Origin: JACKEQ01 sp041389565
Lineage (GTDB): Bacteria; Myxococcota_A; UBA796; GCA-2862545
Length of the DNA stretch: 64,000 nt
Direction: 5' to 3'
Assembly (NCBI GenBank): GCA_041389565.1
Contig: JAWKRP010000033.1
Location: 1-64,000 of the forward strand
Part shown: positions 1 through 6,924 of the stretch, piece after piece
How positions within the stretch are numbered: the first letter of the stretch is position 1
Layout of the letters: the number at the start of each line of letters is the position of its first letter
Program-made: the position numbers and the translations under genes
The notes under the pieces: model-generated
The model's input: the letters and a program-made list of their open reading frames with translations, nothing else
What the model was told of the DNA's origin: nothing
The model's database searches: none

Positions 1-463
1 CTCCCGACGTCCCGCCGAAGACCTCGTCTCGCGAGCGCTCCACGCTCCGCATCGAGGCGCAGGGAGTCCGACGGACCCCGCGGAAAGAGCCCGTAGTGGC
101 GGGGCCGCCGCAGGTGCGGGGTCTGTGGGACTCTCGTGTCTACGCGAGGGATGCCAACGAGGAGCGCAGCGACGAGGCGGAGGCGAAGCCGGAGTCAGGG
201 TGGCTGGCGCTGGCGAATCGACAGGTCCCGTCTGCTCGACCCGCCGGCGCAGGGCGCTGTCTCCTCGACCCGAGCTTCCGGCACACCGTCTACTCGAACC
301 GCATTGGCAGGACGCCGAATGCTCGACCGGCCCTGCCAGGACGTTGTCTGCTCGACCCGAGCTTCCAGGACGCCGTCTGCTGCGCGCCAACTCGTCCGCG
401 CCAGATCACCAGACCGGGTCTGCGCCCCCCAGCCCGGCAGGATACGCGTCCGTCGGAGCCACC
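1..463. other. Upstream region of smpB, no confident gene
   Basis: Two forward frames stay open from the window edge into this stretch. One of them merges in frame with smpB, the other ends at 530. Both have low-complexity, Arg/Pro-rich translations without recognisable domains, and both cross a degenerate minisatellite at 227-385. The tail of an upstream gene could lie here, but nothing recognisable supports it. No tmRNA-like or tRNA-like structure was recognised. Confidence 0.4.
227..385. repeat. Degenerate 29-bp tandem repeat upstream of smpB
   Basis: Five to six imperfect units of about 29 bp follow one another. Each contains a core resembling GTCTGCTCGACCCGAGCTTC and most end in CAGGA or GGCA. 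The array ends about 80 bp before the smpB start. It is not obviously coding and could be a minisatellite, or a repeat in the leader or the 3' end of an upstream unit. Confidence 0.6.
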
Positions 464-919
464 GTGTCCAACACCGACGTCATCAAGAGCCTGGTCGTCA
501 ACCGAAAGGCCAAGCACGAATACACGCTGACCGACCGCTTCGAGGCCGGCATGGTCCTCACGGGCAGCGAGGTGAAGAGCCTCCGCACCGACGGGTCCGC
601 GAACCTCATGGACGCGTACGTCGAGCTCCGCGACGACGGCGCCTGGCTCCTGAGCTTCTACATCGCGCCCTACGACCACGCGAACCGCGAGAACCACGAG
701 CCCCGACGCGCCCGTCAGCTGCTCCTCCACAAGCAGGAGATCTCGAAGCTCCGGAAGGTCACACGGGAACGTGGGATGACCGTCATCCCCACGCACGTCT
801 ACTTCAAGGGCTCCCGCGTGAAGGTCGAGATTGCGGTGGCCCAGGGGAAGAAGCTGCACGACAAGCGCCACGCCATCAAGGAACGCGACATCGAGAAGCA
901 GCTGCGCAGGATTCGATGA
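464..919 (+). CDS. smpB: SsrA-binding protein SmpB
   Basis: SmpB binds tmRNA (ssrA) and is essential for trans-translation, which rescues ribosomes stalled on broken mRNAs. The 151-residue length fits the family. The N-terminal half has the OB-fold signature around AGMVLTGSEVKSLR and the PYDHANRENH segment. The basic C-terminal tail follows GKKLHDKR, the part that reaches into the decoding site. The frame is open upstream to the window edge. GTG 464 was chosen because SmpB homology begins there and the upstream translation is low-complexity. The tmRNA gene itself is not in the window. The next gene starts 72 bp downstream on the same strand. Confidence 0.95.
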   Translation: MSNTDVIKSLVVNRKAKHEYTLTDRFEAGMVLTGSEVKSLRTDGSANLMDAYVELRDDGAWLLSFYIAPYDHANRENHEPRRARQLLLHKQEISKLRKVTRERGMTVIPTHVYFKGSRVKVEIAVAQGKKLHDKRHAIKERDIEKQLRRIR

Positions 920-991
920 CTGGATCTCGGGGGTGGATGCGATAGGTCGCGCACCTCATTCCCACTCGCGCAGGCGGGTATCGGGAGCGGC

Positions 992-2347
992 ATGGACTTC
1001 GTGAAGAACTTCGGACTGTTGGGCGTGGCGGGCATCCTGGCCGCCGCCGGCGTGTACTTCGGGAGCACGGGCAACCCCGAGTACGCCGGGTACGACCTCA
1101 TGGCGTTCCTGCTCGCCGCACTGGCGTTCTGCGCGCAGGTCGTCTCGACCAACCACCGCACCGGAACCCTCGTCACCGCGCTCCTCGCAGCCGGCTGCAA
1201 CGCGTACCTGTTCTACCGGAAGTTCGAGACCACCGGCGAGAGCGCCTGCAACGTCAGCCAGACGCTGAACTGCGACATCGTCAACCAGTCCGCCGCCTCC
1301 GAGCTGTTCGGGCTCCCCGTCACGCTCTACGGCATGGCGTTCTACGTCGGGCTCGCGCTCGCTTCGTTCGGGTCCGACGAGAAGGCGCCGCGGTTCAACC
1401 AGATCAACGGTCTGTTCGCCCTCGCCTCCCTCGCGTTCAGCGCCTACCTCGGCTGGGAAGCCAAGAAGCTCGGGGCCTTCTGCGTCCTGTGCATCACCAT
1501 CTACGCATGCAACGGCCTGCTCCTGTGGGCGGCCCTCCGCGGGCTGAAGTCGCAGGCCATCGGGCTGTTCGAAGACGTCGACAAGGTGTTCGGAGCCTCC
1601 AGCCTGTGGGTCATCACGGGCTCGTTCGCCGTGATCACCCTGGTCGGTGCGAGCTCCTGGCGCAGCCTCGAAGCGGAGTCCGCGCCCACGGCCTCCCTCA
1701 AGAAGCCCGCGCAGCCCGACGGATCGTTCTCGGCGGAGCAGCTCGCCACGCTGTACGCGCGCCCGCGCGGCGCCGTGAAGCTCGACGGCACCGAGCCGGT
1801 GTTCGGCGACCGCTCGGCACCGATCACCGTGGTCGAGTTCGCCGACTACGGCTGTCCGCACTGCGCCCAGGCCGCGCCCGTCCTCAAGGAGCTCGTGCAC
1901 GAGATCCCCACCCTGCAGCTCCGGTTCAAGGCGTTCCCGCTGTCGGGCGCCTGCAATCCGGCCCTCGAGGGCGAAGACGGGCCCGAGCGCTGCAAGGCCG
2001 CGATGGCCGCCGAGTGCGCGGGCCAGCAGGGCCGGTACTTCGACATGTCCGGCAAGATGTTCCAGAACCTCGGGTACAACAGCGACAACGACCTCGCGTT
2101 CATGGCGCAGGAGGTCGGGCTCGACTTCGCGGCGTGGGAGTCGTGCATGGGCCAGCAGTCCACCGTCGAAGCCGTCGTGGCCGACGCCGTGGCGGGGTTC
2201 GAGGCGGGCGTCCAGGGCACGCCCACCCTCTACGTCCGCGGTCTGGTCGACGGCGTGGAGTGGGTCGAGATCACGAAGGGCCCCGAAGTCCTGCGCATCC
2301 TCGTCGAGGCGAAGGGCGACGGCGTCCAGCTCCTCCCTCCGCAGTGA
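992..2347 (+). CDS. Vitamin K epoxide reductase-DsbA-like thioredoxin fusion
   Basis: This 451-residue membrane protein is a complete disulfide-forming module. The N-terminal VKOR domain has several membrane helices, a loop Cys pair near residues 87 and 94, and the quinone-proximal CVLC motif at about 164-167. VKOR takes electrons from a periplasmic oxidoreductase and passes them to quinone. After a linker, a DsbA/thioredoxin-like domain carries CPHC at about 288-291 (preceded by VVEFADYG), which would oxidise secreted proteins. In other bacteria the two parts are often separate (DsbB or VKOR plus DsbA). ATG 992 follows a GGGAGCGG ribosome-binding sequence. The stop overlaps the prmA start (TGATG), implying translational coupling. 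Confidence 0.92.
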   Translation: MDFVKNFGLLGVAGILAAAGVYFGSTGNPEYAGYDLMAFLLAALAFCAQVVSTNHRTGTLVTALLAAGCNAYLFYRKFETTGESACNVSQTLNCDIVNQSAASELFGLPVTLYGMAFYVGLALASFGSDEKAPRFNQINGLFALASLAFSAYLGWEAKKLGAFCVLCITIYACNGLLLWAALRGLKSQAIGLFEDVDKVFGASSLWVITGSFAVITLVGASSWRSLEAESAPTASLKKPAQPDGSFSAEQLATLYARPRGAVKLDGTEPVFGDRSAPITVVEFADYGCPHCAQAAPVLKELVHEIPTLQLRFKAFPLSGACNPALEGEDGPERCKAAMAAECAGQQGRYFDMSGKMFQNLGYNSDNDLAFMAQEVGLDFAAWESCMGQQSTVEAVVADAVAGFEAGVQGTPTLYVRGLVDGVEWVEITKGPEVLRILVEAKGDGVQLLPPQ

Positions 2348-3207
2348 TGGGCTGGTTCGCGCTCGACATCGTGGGGCTCCGTCGCGCGAACACCGGGAGC
2401 GCGTCTGCCACCCTGTTCGCGCTCGGTGCCGTCGGCGTGCAGGAGTCGTGGCTGGAGGGCACCGCTCCCCCACCCCGCCAGCCCTGGGACCGGGGGTCCG
2501 CGGCCCCACTCCCCAAGCGGCACGTCCTGACGGCCTGGTTCGAGGTCGAGCATCGCGCGGAGGCCGCCCGTGCGCTCGCGCCATGGCTCGACGCCGAGAC
2601 AGAGCTCGTGTGGCGCGTCGAAGAGGAGCGGGACTGGGAAGCCGAGAGCCGTGCCGGGTTCAAGCCGATCGTCGCGGGCGGATTCGTGGTGGCGCCTCCG
2701 TGGGACGCCCCTGAAGGCAGCCTCCTGGTGGAGCCTGGTGCCGGCTTCGGGACCGGCGACCACCCGACCACCCGGCAGGCCCTCCTGCTGCTCGACGGGC
2801 TGACGACGGGCGCAGCGCTCGCGGGCCGGACCGCCCTCGACATCGGGTGCGGGTCGGGTGTGCTCGCTCTGGCGGCCGCGTCGCGCGGGATGCGTGCACA
2901 CGGCGTCGACATCGAGGACACCGCCGTGGCGAACGCCCGCCACAACGCCGGCCTCAACGGGCTCGACGCCACCTTCGACGGCCGCACGCCCTACGTCCTC
3001 GAGCCCGCCGACGTGGTGCTCGCGAACCTCCACGCCGAGCTGCTCGTCGAGCTGGCGCCCGAGCTCCTGCGGCTCACGCGGCACCACCTCGTGGTCGCGG
3101 GGGTCCTCGCCGACCGCGAGCCCCTGGTGCGCGCGGCCCTCCCCTGGCCGGTCGCACAGCGCCTGGTCGACGGCGAGTGGATCGCGCTCGAGCTCCGGCC
3201 CGCATGA
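2347..3207 (+). CDS. prmA: Ribosomal protein L11 methyltransferase PrmA
   Basis: PrmA trimethylates lysines and the alpha-amine of ribosomal protein L11 using S-adenosylmethionine. The 286-residue protein has an N-terminal substrate-recognition region and a class I methyltransferase fold with motif I DIGCGSG near residue 165, an acidic motif II (GVDIEDTAVANA) and motif IV VLANLHAEL near 226, the usual PrmA NANI/NANL-type signature. Start ATG 2347 overlaps the upstream stop by one base. The end overlaps rsmE by 4 bp (ATGA). The pair forms a ribosome-modification unit behind the VKOR-DsbA gene. Confidence 0.93.
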   Translation: MGWFALDIVGLRRANTGSASATLFALGAVGVQESWLEGTAPPPRQPWDRGSAAPLPKRHVLTAWFEVEHRAEAARALAPWLDAETELVWRVEEERDWEAESRAGFKPIVAGGFVVAPPWDAPEGSLLVEPGAGFGTGDHPTTRQALLLLDGLTTGAALAGRTALDIGCGSGVLALAAASRGMRAHGVDIEDTAVANARHNAGLNGLDATFDGRTPYVLEPADVVLANLHAELLVELAPELLRLTRHHLVVAGVLADREPLVRAALPWPVAQRLVDGEWIALELRPA

Positions 3208-3869
3208 AGCGCGTCCGGGTCGATGTGCTGCCCCACGACGGTCCGCTGGACGCCGGGGTCTCGCACCACCTGCTCAACGTCATGCGGGCCCGTCCCGGTG
3301 CGCTCCTGCTGTTGTTCGACGGGTCGGGCCACGAGCAGCCCGCGGAGCTCGTCCGGTCCGAGGGGTCCCTCGCCATCGCGCGCGCCACGGGGCCGGTCCG
3401 CACGGTGGAAGCGCTCGGATCCGTCGATCTGGTCGTCGCGGTGTTGAAGCACCAGGCGATGGACCTCGCGCTCCGCATGGCCACGGAAGCCGGCGTTCGG
3501 AACGTCTACCCGGTCCTCACCGCGCGTACGGTCGCCAAGGGCGAGCGCATCGATCGCTGGGAGCGCATCACGAGCTCCGCAGCCGCGCAGTGCGGGCGCG
3601 CGGACGAGCCGGCCATCCACCCCATCACCGACGTACGCGCTGCCATCGAGGCGCTCGACATCCCCGTGTACGCGGCCCTCCCCGGCGGCACCCCCGCCAC
3701 GCGGTCCGCGAGCGCCTGCGCGGTGTGCGTCGGACCCGAAGGCGGCTTCACGCCCGCCGAGGTCGCGTGGCTCTCGGAACGGTGCACGCCCATCGGCCTC
3801 GGTCCGCACATCCTGCGCGCCGAGACCGCGTGCGTGGTGGCGGTCGCGCTCCTGCAACCGGCCCCCTGA
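3204..3869 (+). CDS. rsmE: 16S rRNA (uracil1498-N3)-methyltransferase RsmE
   Basis: RsmE is a SPOUT (knotted) methyltransferase that methylates U1498 of 16S rRNA. The C-terminal trefoil-knot signature is clear: VGPEGGFTPAE near residue 175 and GLGPHILRAETA near 200. The KHQAMDLALRMATEAGV stretch matches the family middle region, where such proteins read QKGDRMDLLVEKATELGV or similar. At 221 residues it is slightly shorter than the usual ~240. The start overlaps the prmA stop by 4 bp. The stop lies in a perfect palindrome shared with convergent ribA. Confidence 0.93.
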   Translation: MKRVRVDVLPHDGPLDAGVSHHLLNVMRARPGALLLLFDGSGHEQPAELVRSEGSLAIARATGPVRTVEALGSVDLVVAVLKHQAMDLALRMATEAGVRNVYPVLTARTVAKGERIDRWERITSSAAAQCGRADEPAIHPITDVRAAIEALDIPVYAALPGGTPATRSASACAVCVGPEGGFTPAEVAWLSERCTPIGLGPHILRAETACVVAVALLQPAP

Positions 3870-3879
3870 GCCGGCTCAG
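3866..3879. repeat. Perfect 14-bp palindrome spanning two convergent stops
   Basis: CTGAGCCGGCTCAG contains the TGA stop of rsmE on the plus strand and the TGA stop of ribA on the minus strand, placed symmetrically. It could fold into a short hairpin in either transcript, but no T-tract follows. Confidence 0.6.
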
Positions 3880-4517
3880 TCCTCGGAGCCGTCGAGGTCG
3901 ACCAGCATGTGCCCGGACTTCAGCGCCTTGGTCGACAGGTAGAACAGGTTCTCGGGGCGGGTGGCCACCTGCAGCGGGATGCGCCCCACGACCCGGATTC
4001 CCGAATTCTCCAGGCCCGCAATCTTGTTGGGGTTGTTCGTCAGGATCTGGACGGACTCGACTCCGAGCTCGGCCAGGATGTCGGCGGCGATCTCGTACCG
4101 ACGCTCGTCGTCGGCGAAGCCCAGCGCGAGGTTCGCCTGGACGGTGTCGAGCCCGCTGTCTTGCAGGGCGTACGCCCGGATCTTGTTCGCGAGCCCGATT
4201 CCCCGGCCTTCCTGGCGCAGGTAGACCACGGCCCCGACCTCGGCCTGACCGATGTACTCGAGGGCCGCCTCGAGCTGGTCGCGACAGTCGCACTTCACGC
4301 TGCCCATCACGTCGCCCGTGAAGCACTCGCTGTGCAGCCGGACGGGAACACCCGAGCGGCCGGCGACATCGCCCTTCACGACCGCGCCGTACTCCTTGCC
4401 GTCGATCGCCTCGAACGCGACGACGCGGAAGTCGCCGTAGCGGGTGGGGAGGTTGGCTTCGGCCACCAGACGCGCGCGGCGCGCGGGGACAGCAGAGGTC
4501 TGGGGGGACGTGGGCAT
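3876..4517 (-). CDS. ribA: GTP cyclohydrolase II
   Basis: RibA opens GTP to 2,5-diamino-6-ribosylamino-4(3H)-pyrimidinone 5'-phosphate, the first step of riboflavin synthesis. The 213-residue protein has the zinc ligands C65, C76 and C78 (C-x10-C-x-C in ECFTGDVMGSVKCDC), the catalytic region YLRQEGRGIGLANKIRAY, and the closing LTNNPNKIAGL block. It is a stand-alone enzyme, not fused to DHBP synthase RibB. ATG 4517 was preferred over an upstream in-frame ATG at 4571 because AGGAGG lies 4 nt before it. It is convergent with rsmE. Confidence 0.95.
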   Translation of the reverse strand: MPTSPQTSAVPARRARLVAEANLPTRYGDFRVVAFEAIDGKEYGAVVKGDVAGRSGVPVRLHSECFTGDVMGSVKCDCRDQLEAALEYIGQAEVGAVVYLRQEGRGIGLANKIRAYALQDSGLDTVQANLALGFADDERRYEIAADILAELGVESVQILTNNPNKIAGLENSGIRVVGRIPLQVATRPENLFYLSTKALKSGHMLVDLDGSED

Positions 4518-4582
4518 CGGGCCTCCTTCGGGCGCACCCGTCTCATTAAGCACGCAGCCGAGGCCGTGCACCCGGGCCCCCC

Positions 4583-4623
4583 AAAAAGGAAGAGGCCGCG
4601 CGTCCGGGTGGACGGCGGCCTCT
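4583..4623 (-). terminator. Rho-independent terminator behind the HU gene
   Basis: Read on the minus strand, the stem AGAGGCCGC pairs with GCGGCCTCT around a GC-rich loop, followed by TCCTTTTTGG. The hairpin lies 31-64 bp after the HU stop, before the ribA start. Confidence 0.8.
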
Positions 4624-4654
4624 GCGGTTCGGGGGAGGCGAACCTCCCACGGAA

Positions 4655-4930
4655 CTACTGGTTCAGGGCGTTCTTGAGGCCCTTGCCAGCGCGGAACACG
4701 GGGATCCGGCGGGCGGGGACCTGCATGACCTTTCCGTTCTTCGGGTTGTGGCCCGTGAAGGAACGGCGCTTCGAGACGGTGAAGGTTCCGAAGTCGGAGA
4801 TGGTGACCTTCTCGTCGCGCACCAGGGCCTCCTGGATGGCCTCGGTGAGCAGGTTGATGTAGCCAGCGGCCTTGACCTTGGGAATCTTGGCGCGGGACGC
4901 GAGGACCTCGGTGAGATCAGCCTTGTTCAT
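4655..4930 (-). CDS. HU/IHF-family DNA-binding protein
   Basis: This is a 91-residue histone-like nucleoid protein that would bind and bend DNA as a dimer. It begins MNKADLTEVLA and contains GTFTVSKRRSFTGHNPKNGK, the basic beta-arm region, and ends RAGKGLKNALN. The length is that of HU. ATG 4930 follows GAGAGGAG. A longer frame upstream is not HU-like. The gene has a long AT-richer upstream region and its own terminator, as expected for a strongly expressed monocistronic nucleoid gene. Confidence 0.95.
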   Translation of the reverse strand: MNKADLTEVLASRAKIPKVKAAGYINLLTEAIQEALVRDEKVTISDFGTFTVSKRRSFTGHNPKNGKVMQVPARRIPVFRAGKGLKNALNQ

Positions 4931-5206
4931 GGGATTCTCCTCTCGTGCGTTTCGGCGTCTGGATAATCCAAATTCTGAAACTGGACTACCCGATGCCACT
5001 GCGACGTGATTGTCGCTCGGGGCGGTGTCACCTTCGGAAACCACGGGGTGGAACCGTCGATGTGACGTGAGCTTTGTACGTTCGCGGGCGGGATGATGCA
5101 AGGCCCGATTTGCGCTTTTTTCCGTGGTGCCCCGCCGAAAGGGCCGCGGAGGCGCGCTGCGTTGGACTATTTGGATTTGAGAAAACTTGTATCCGTCAGC
5201 CCTCGA
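4931..5206. other. HU gene promoter/leader region
   Basis: This 276-bp stretch is noticeably richer in A and T than its surroundings. It separates the end of the lipid kinase gene from HU on the same strand. On the minus strand TTGCAT-N17-TACAAA is a possible sigma70 promoter. A near-palindromic TGGATWATCCA at about 4965 shares GATTATCCA with a site near 5205. No gene was recognised here. Confidence 0.4.
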
Positions 5207-6139
5207 TTATCCATCCCACCGTCCGACGAGGCGGAGCGCATGGCGCTCGACGCGCACCTGGACGGGCAGGGATCCGGGTTGCTCGCCGTCGACATCGACG
5301 AGGACCGGGCGTTCTCCGCACGTCGCGGACACGCGGGTCACCCGGGCGGTCACCACCCCCTTCACGGCTCCGATGGTTCCCGTGTACAGCCGCGGTGCCC
5401 CAGAGATCGACCTGGAAAGCGGCATCTCGGGGAGCAGCGTCATCTCGGCGACCCCGTCGTCCATCCGACCGCCCTTCCCGACCCACATCCCGCCGCCGCA
5501 GTAGTGGCCGTTCGCCACGAACACGGACGACAGCGGACCCGACCACGACCCCGATCCATCCGGACCGTCCCAGTCTATGGAAGTGAGCGGGCTTTTCCAT
5601 GCGAGCGCGGTGCGCGCGGTGGCGACCGCGAACGTCACCCGACCTCCGAACCGCTTGCTGCTCTCGTTGGCCCGCTTCACGACCTCACCGGCCATCCCGA
5701 ATCCGGTCACGTTGATGCACACCCTCCGGACCGTCTCCCCACCCGAGCTCGCCTCCACCTCCATCCAGTCGGTCGGCCGACGCTCGCCGTCCCTGAGGAG
5801 TCGGACCGCCGCATCGAGGTCGGACGGCATCCCCACCGACCGCACGAGGTCGCAGCCCGTACCCGCCGGGAGCACGCCCAGCGCGGGCCGTTCCGCGGCG
5901 TCCAGCCGGGCGAGCCCGTTCACCACCTCGTTCGCGGTGCCGTCGCCTCCCACGGACACGATGAGATCGGCCGTGCGGCCCTCCTCCGCCGCGATGTCGG
6001 TCGCGTGCATCGGGCGCTCGGTCTCCCGGATCCGCACCTCGCTCCCGAACACGTCGCGCGCCAGCGCCCCGATCCGCTCCATCGCCCGGCCCGTGGCTCC
6101 CCCGGCCGAGCGCGGGTTCACCACGAACACCACCGTCAC
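5207..6139 (-). CDS. Diacylglycerol kinase-family lipid kinase (YegS/DgkB-like)
   Basis: The protein belongs to the DAGK catalytic-domain family, which phosphorylates diacylglycerol, sphingosine-like lipids or related alcohols with ATP. The 310 residues open with VVFVVNPRSAGG, followed by the nucleotide-binding SVGGDGTANEVVNG (GGDGT at 64-68) and LPAGTGCDLVRS. The C-terminal beta-sandwich contains VFVANGHYCGGG and LVDVDGEQPG. Start GTG 6139 overlaps the stop of the upstream Fe-S gene by 4 bp (GTGA), so the two are probably coupled. It is the last gene of the oxidase-Fe-S-kinase operon. The substrate cannot be told from sequence. Confidence 0.88.
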   Translation of the reverse strand: MTVVFVVNPRSAGGATGRAMERIGALARDVFGSEVRIRETERPMHATDIAAEEGRTADLIVSVGGDGTANEVVNGLARLDAAERPALGVLPAGTGCDLVRSVGMPSDLDAAVRLLRDGERRPTDWMEVEASSGGETVRRVCINVTGFGMAGEVVKRANESSKRFGGRVTFAVATARTALAWKSPLTSIDWDGPDGSGSWSGPLSSVFVANGHYCGGGMWVGKGGRMDDGVAEMTLLPEMPLSRSISGAPRLYTGTIGAVKGVVTARVTRVSATCGERPVLVDVDGEQPGSLPVQVRVERHALRLVGRWDG

Positions 6140-6924
6140 TGTCGCTCCAACAACGCGTCGAGGGGGTCCTTCACCTGCCCGCCACACCCGTTCAGGTGCC
6201 CGCGGCACCGGGCGTCGCGCACCACCCACTCCTCCGAGCGGTCGAGCCACACCCGTCCCGTGCGCGCGGCATCGTCCGGGTGGAAGGACTTCAGGGGGCC
6301 CGCGGCCCCGCAGCAGCCGAGCGGACGGGACCCACCGAGCGCACAGGACCCTTCCCCACCGGGCAGATCCCGCACCACCTCGTGCAGCCACTGGAACCCG
6401 ACGCCCGCGGCTTCCAGCACCTTCGCCACGCCCCCGCTGATCACGACGACCCGCGCCGCACCCACCCGACCTCGGATGCGCTCGAGCCGCTGCTCGAAGT
6501 CCGGGAACGGGAGCACCTCCACCCCCAGGTGATCGGAGGTCGCCCAGCGCCGCACGGGCACCTTCAGCGCCTTCGACAGCGCTTCGGCGAACGGACGCTC
6601 ATCGGACTCCACCGCGATCCAGTCCCCCATCCCCTGGATCGGCTGGAGGGCCTCGAGCGCCGGACGCGGAACGCGCTCCACGCGGGCTTCGCGGAGCATC
6701 GCCGGCAGCGGCACGTGCAGGTGGCAGTGCTCCTGGCACGCTCCGCAGTCCGTACACAGCGTCAGGGCTTCACGGCCGAGCGACTCGGGCAGCACGCCTC
6801 GCTCGACGTCCAGCATCGTGCCCGCGATCACGGCCGGCACGGCGGCCTCCCGCCCGGATCCCGTCGCGACCGGGCACGCGCTCCGGCACAGACGCGGGCA
6901 GAGCGCGCAGGTGTCCCAGCTCAT
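6136..6924 (-). CDS. (Fe-S)-binding protein, oxidase partner
   Basis: This 262-residue iron-sulfur protein has two [4Fe-4S] ferredoxin-type clusters: C6, C9, C13, C17 in CALCPRLCRSACPVA, and C57, C60, C63, C67 in CTDCGACQEHCHLH. Downstream there is one CCG-like stretch (GCCGAAGPLKSF and a later GCGG). This resembles the Fe-S subunits of glycolate/lactate/glycerol-3-phosphate oxidase systems (GlcF, LldE or GlpC type), which relay electrons from a flavoprotein to quinone. It overlaps the upstream FAD oxidase gene by 4 bp (ATGA) and the lipid kinase by 4 bp, so it probably serves the oxidase as electron acceptor. Confidence 0.85.
   Translation of the reverse strand: MSWDTCALCPRLCRSACPVATGSGREAAVPAVIAGTMLDVERGVLPESLGREALTLCTDCGACQEHCHLHVPLPAMLREARVERVPRPALEALQPIQGMGDWIAVESDERPFAEALSKALKVPVRRWATSDHLGVEVLPFPDFEQRLERIRGRVGAARVVVISGGVAKVLEAAGVGFQWLHEVVRDLPGGEGSCALGGSRPLGCCGAAGPLKSFHPDDAARTGRVWLDRSEEWVVRDARCRGHLNGCGGQVKDPLDALLERQ

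Noticed and set aside
125..463. N-terminal extension of SmpB to 125
   Set aside because: In frame, but the translation is low-complexity repeat sequence, and SmpB homology begins at GTG 464.
1..463. tmRNA gene next to smpB
   Set aside because: No tRNA-Ala-like ends or tag ending in ALAA-stop could be found. The stretch translating as ANEERSDEAEAK is not followed by a tag-like stop.
956..2584. 542-codon minus-strand frame opposite VKOR-DsbA and prmA
   Set aside because: High GC leaves long antisense frames open. The translation is Arg/Gly-rich without domains, while the plus strand encodes clear families.
4931..5206. Small RNA gene in the AT-richer HU upstream region
   Set aside because: There is a T-rich stretch after a weak hairpin near 5100-5130, but the stem is only about four pairs and no promoter of its own is convincing.
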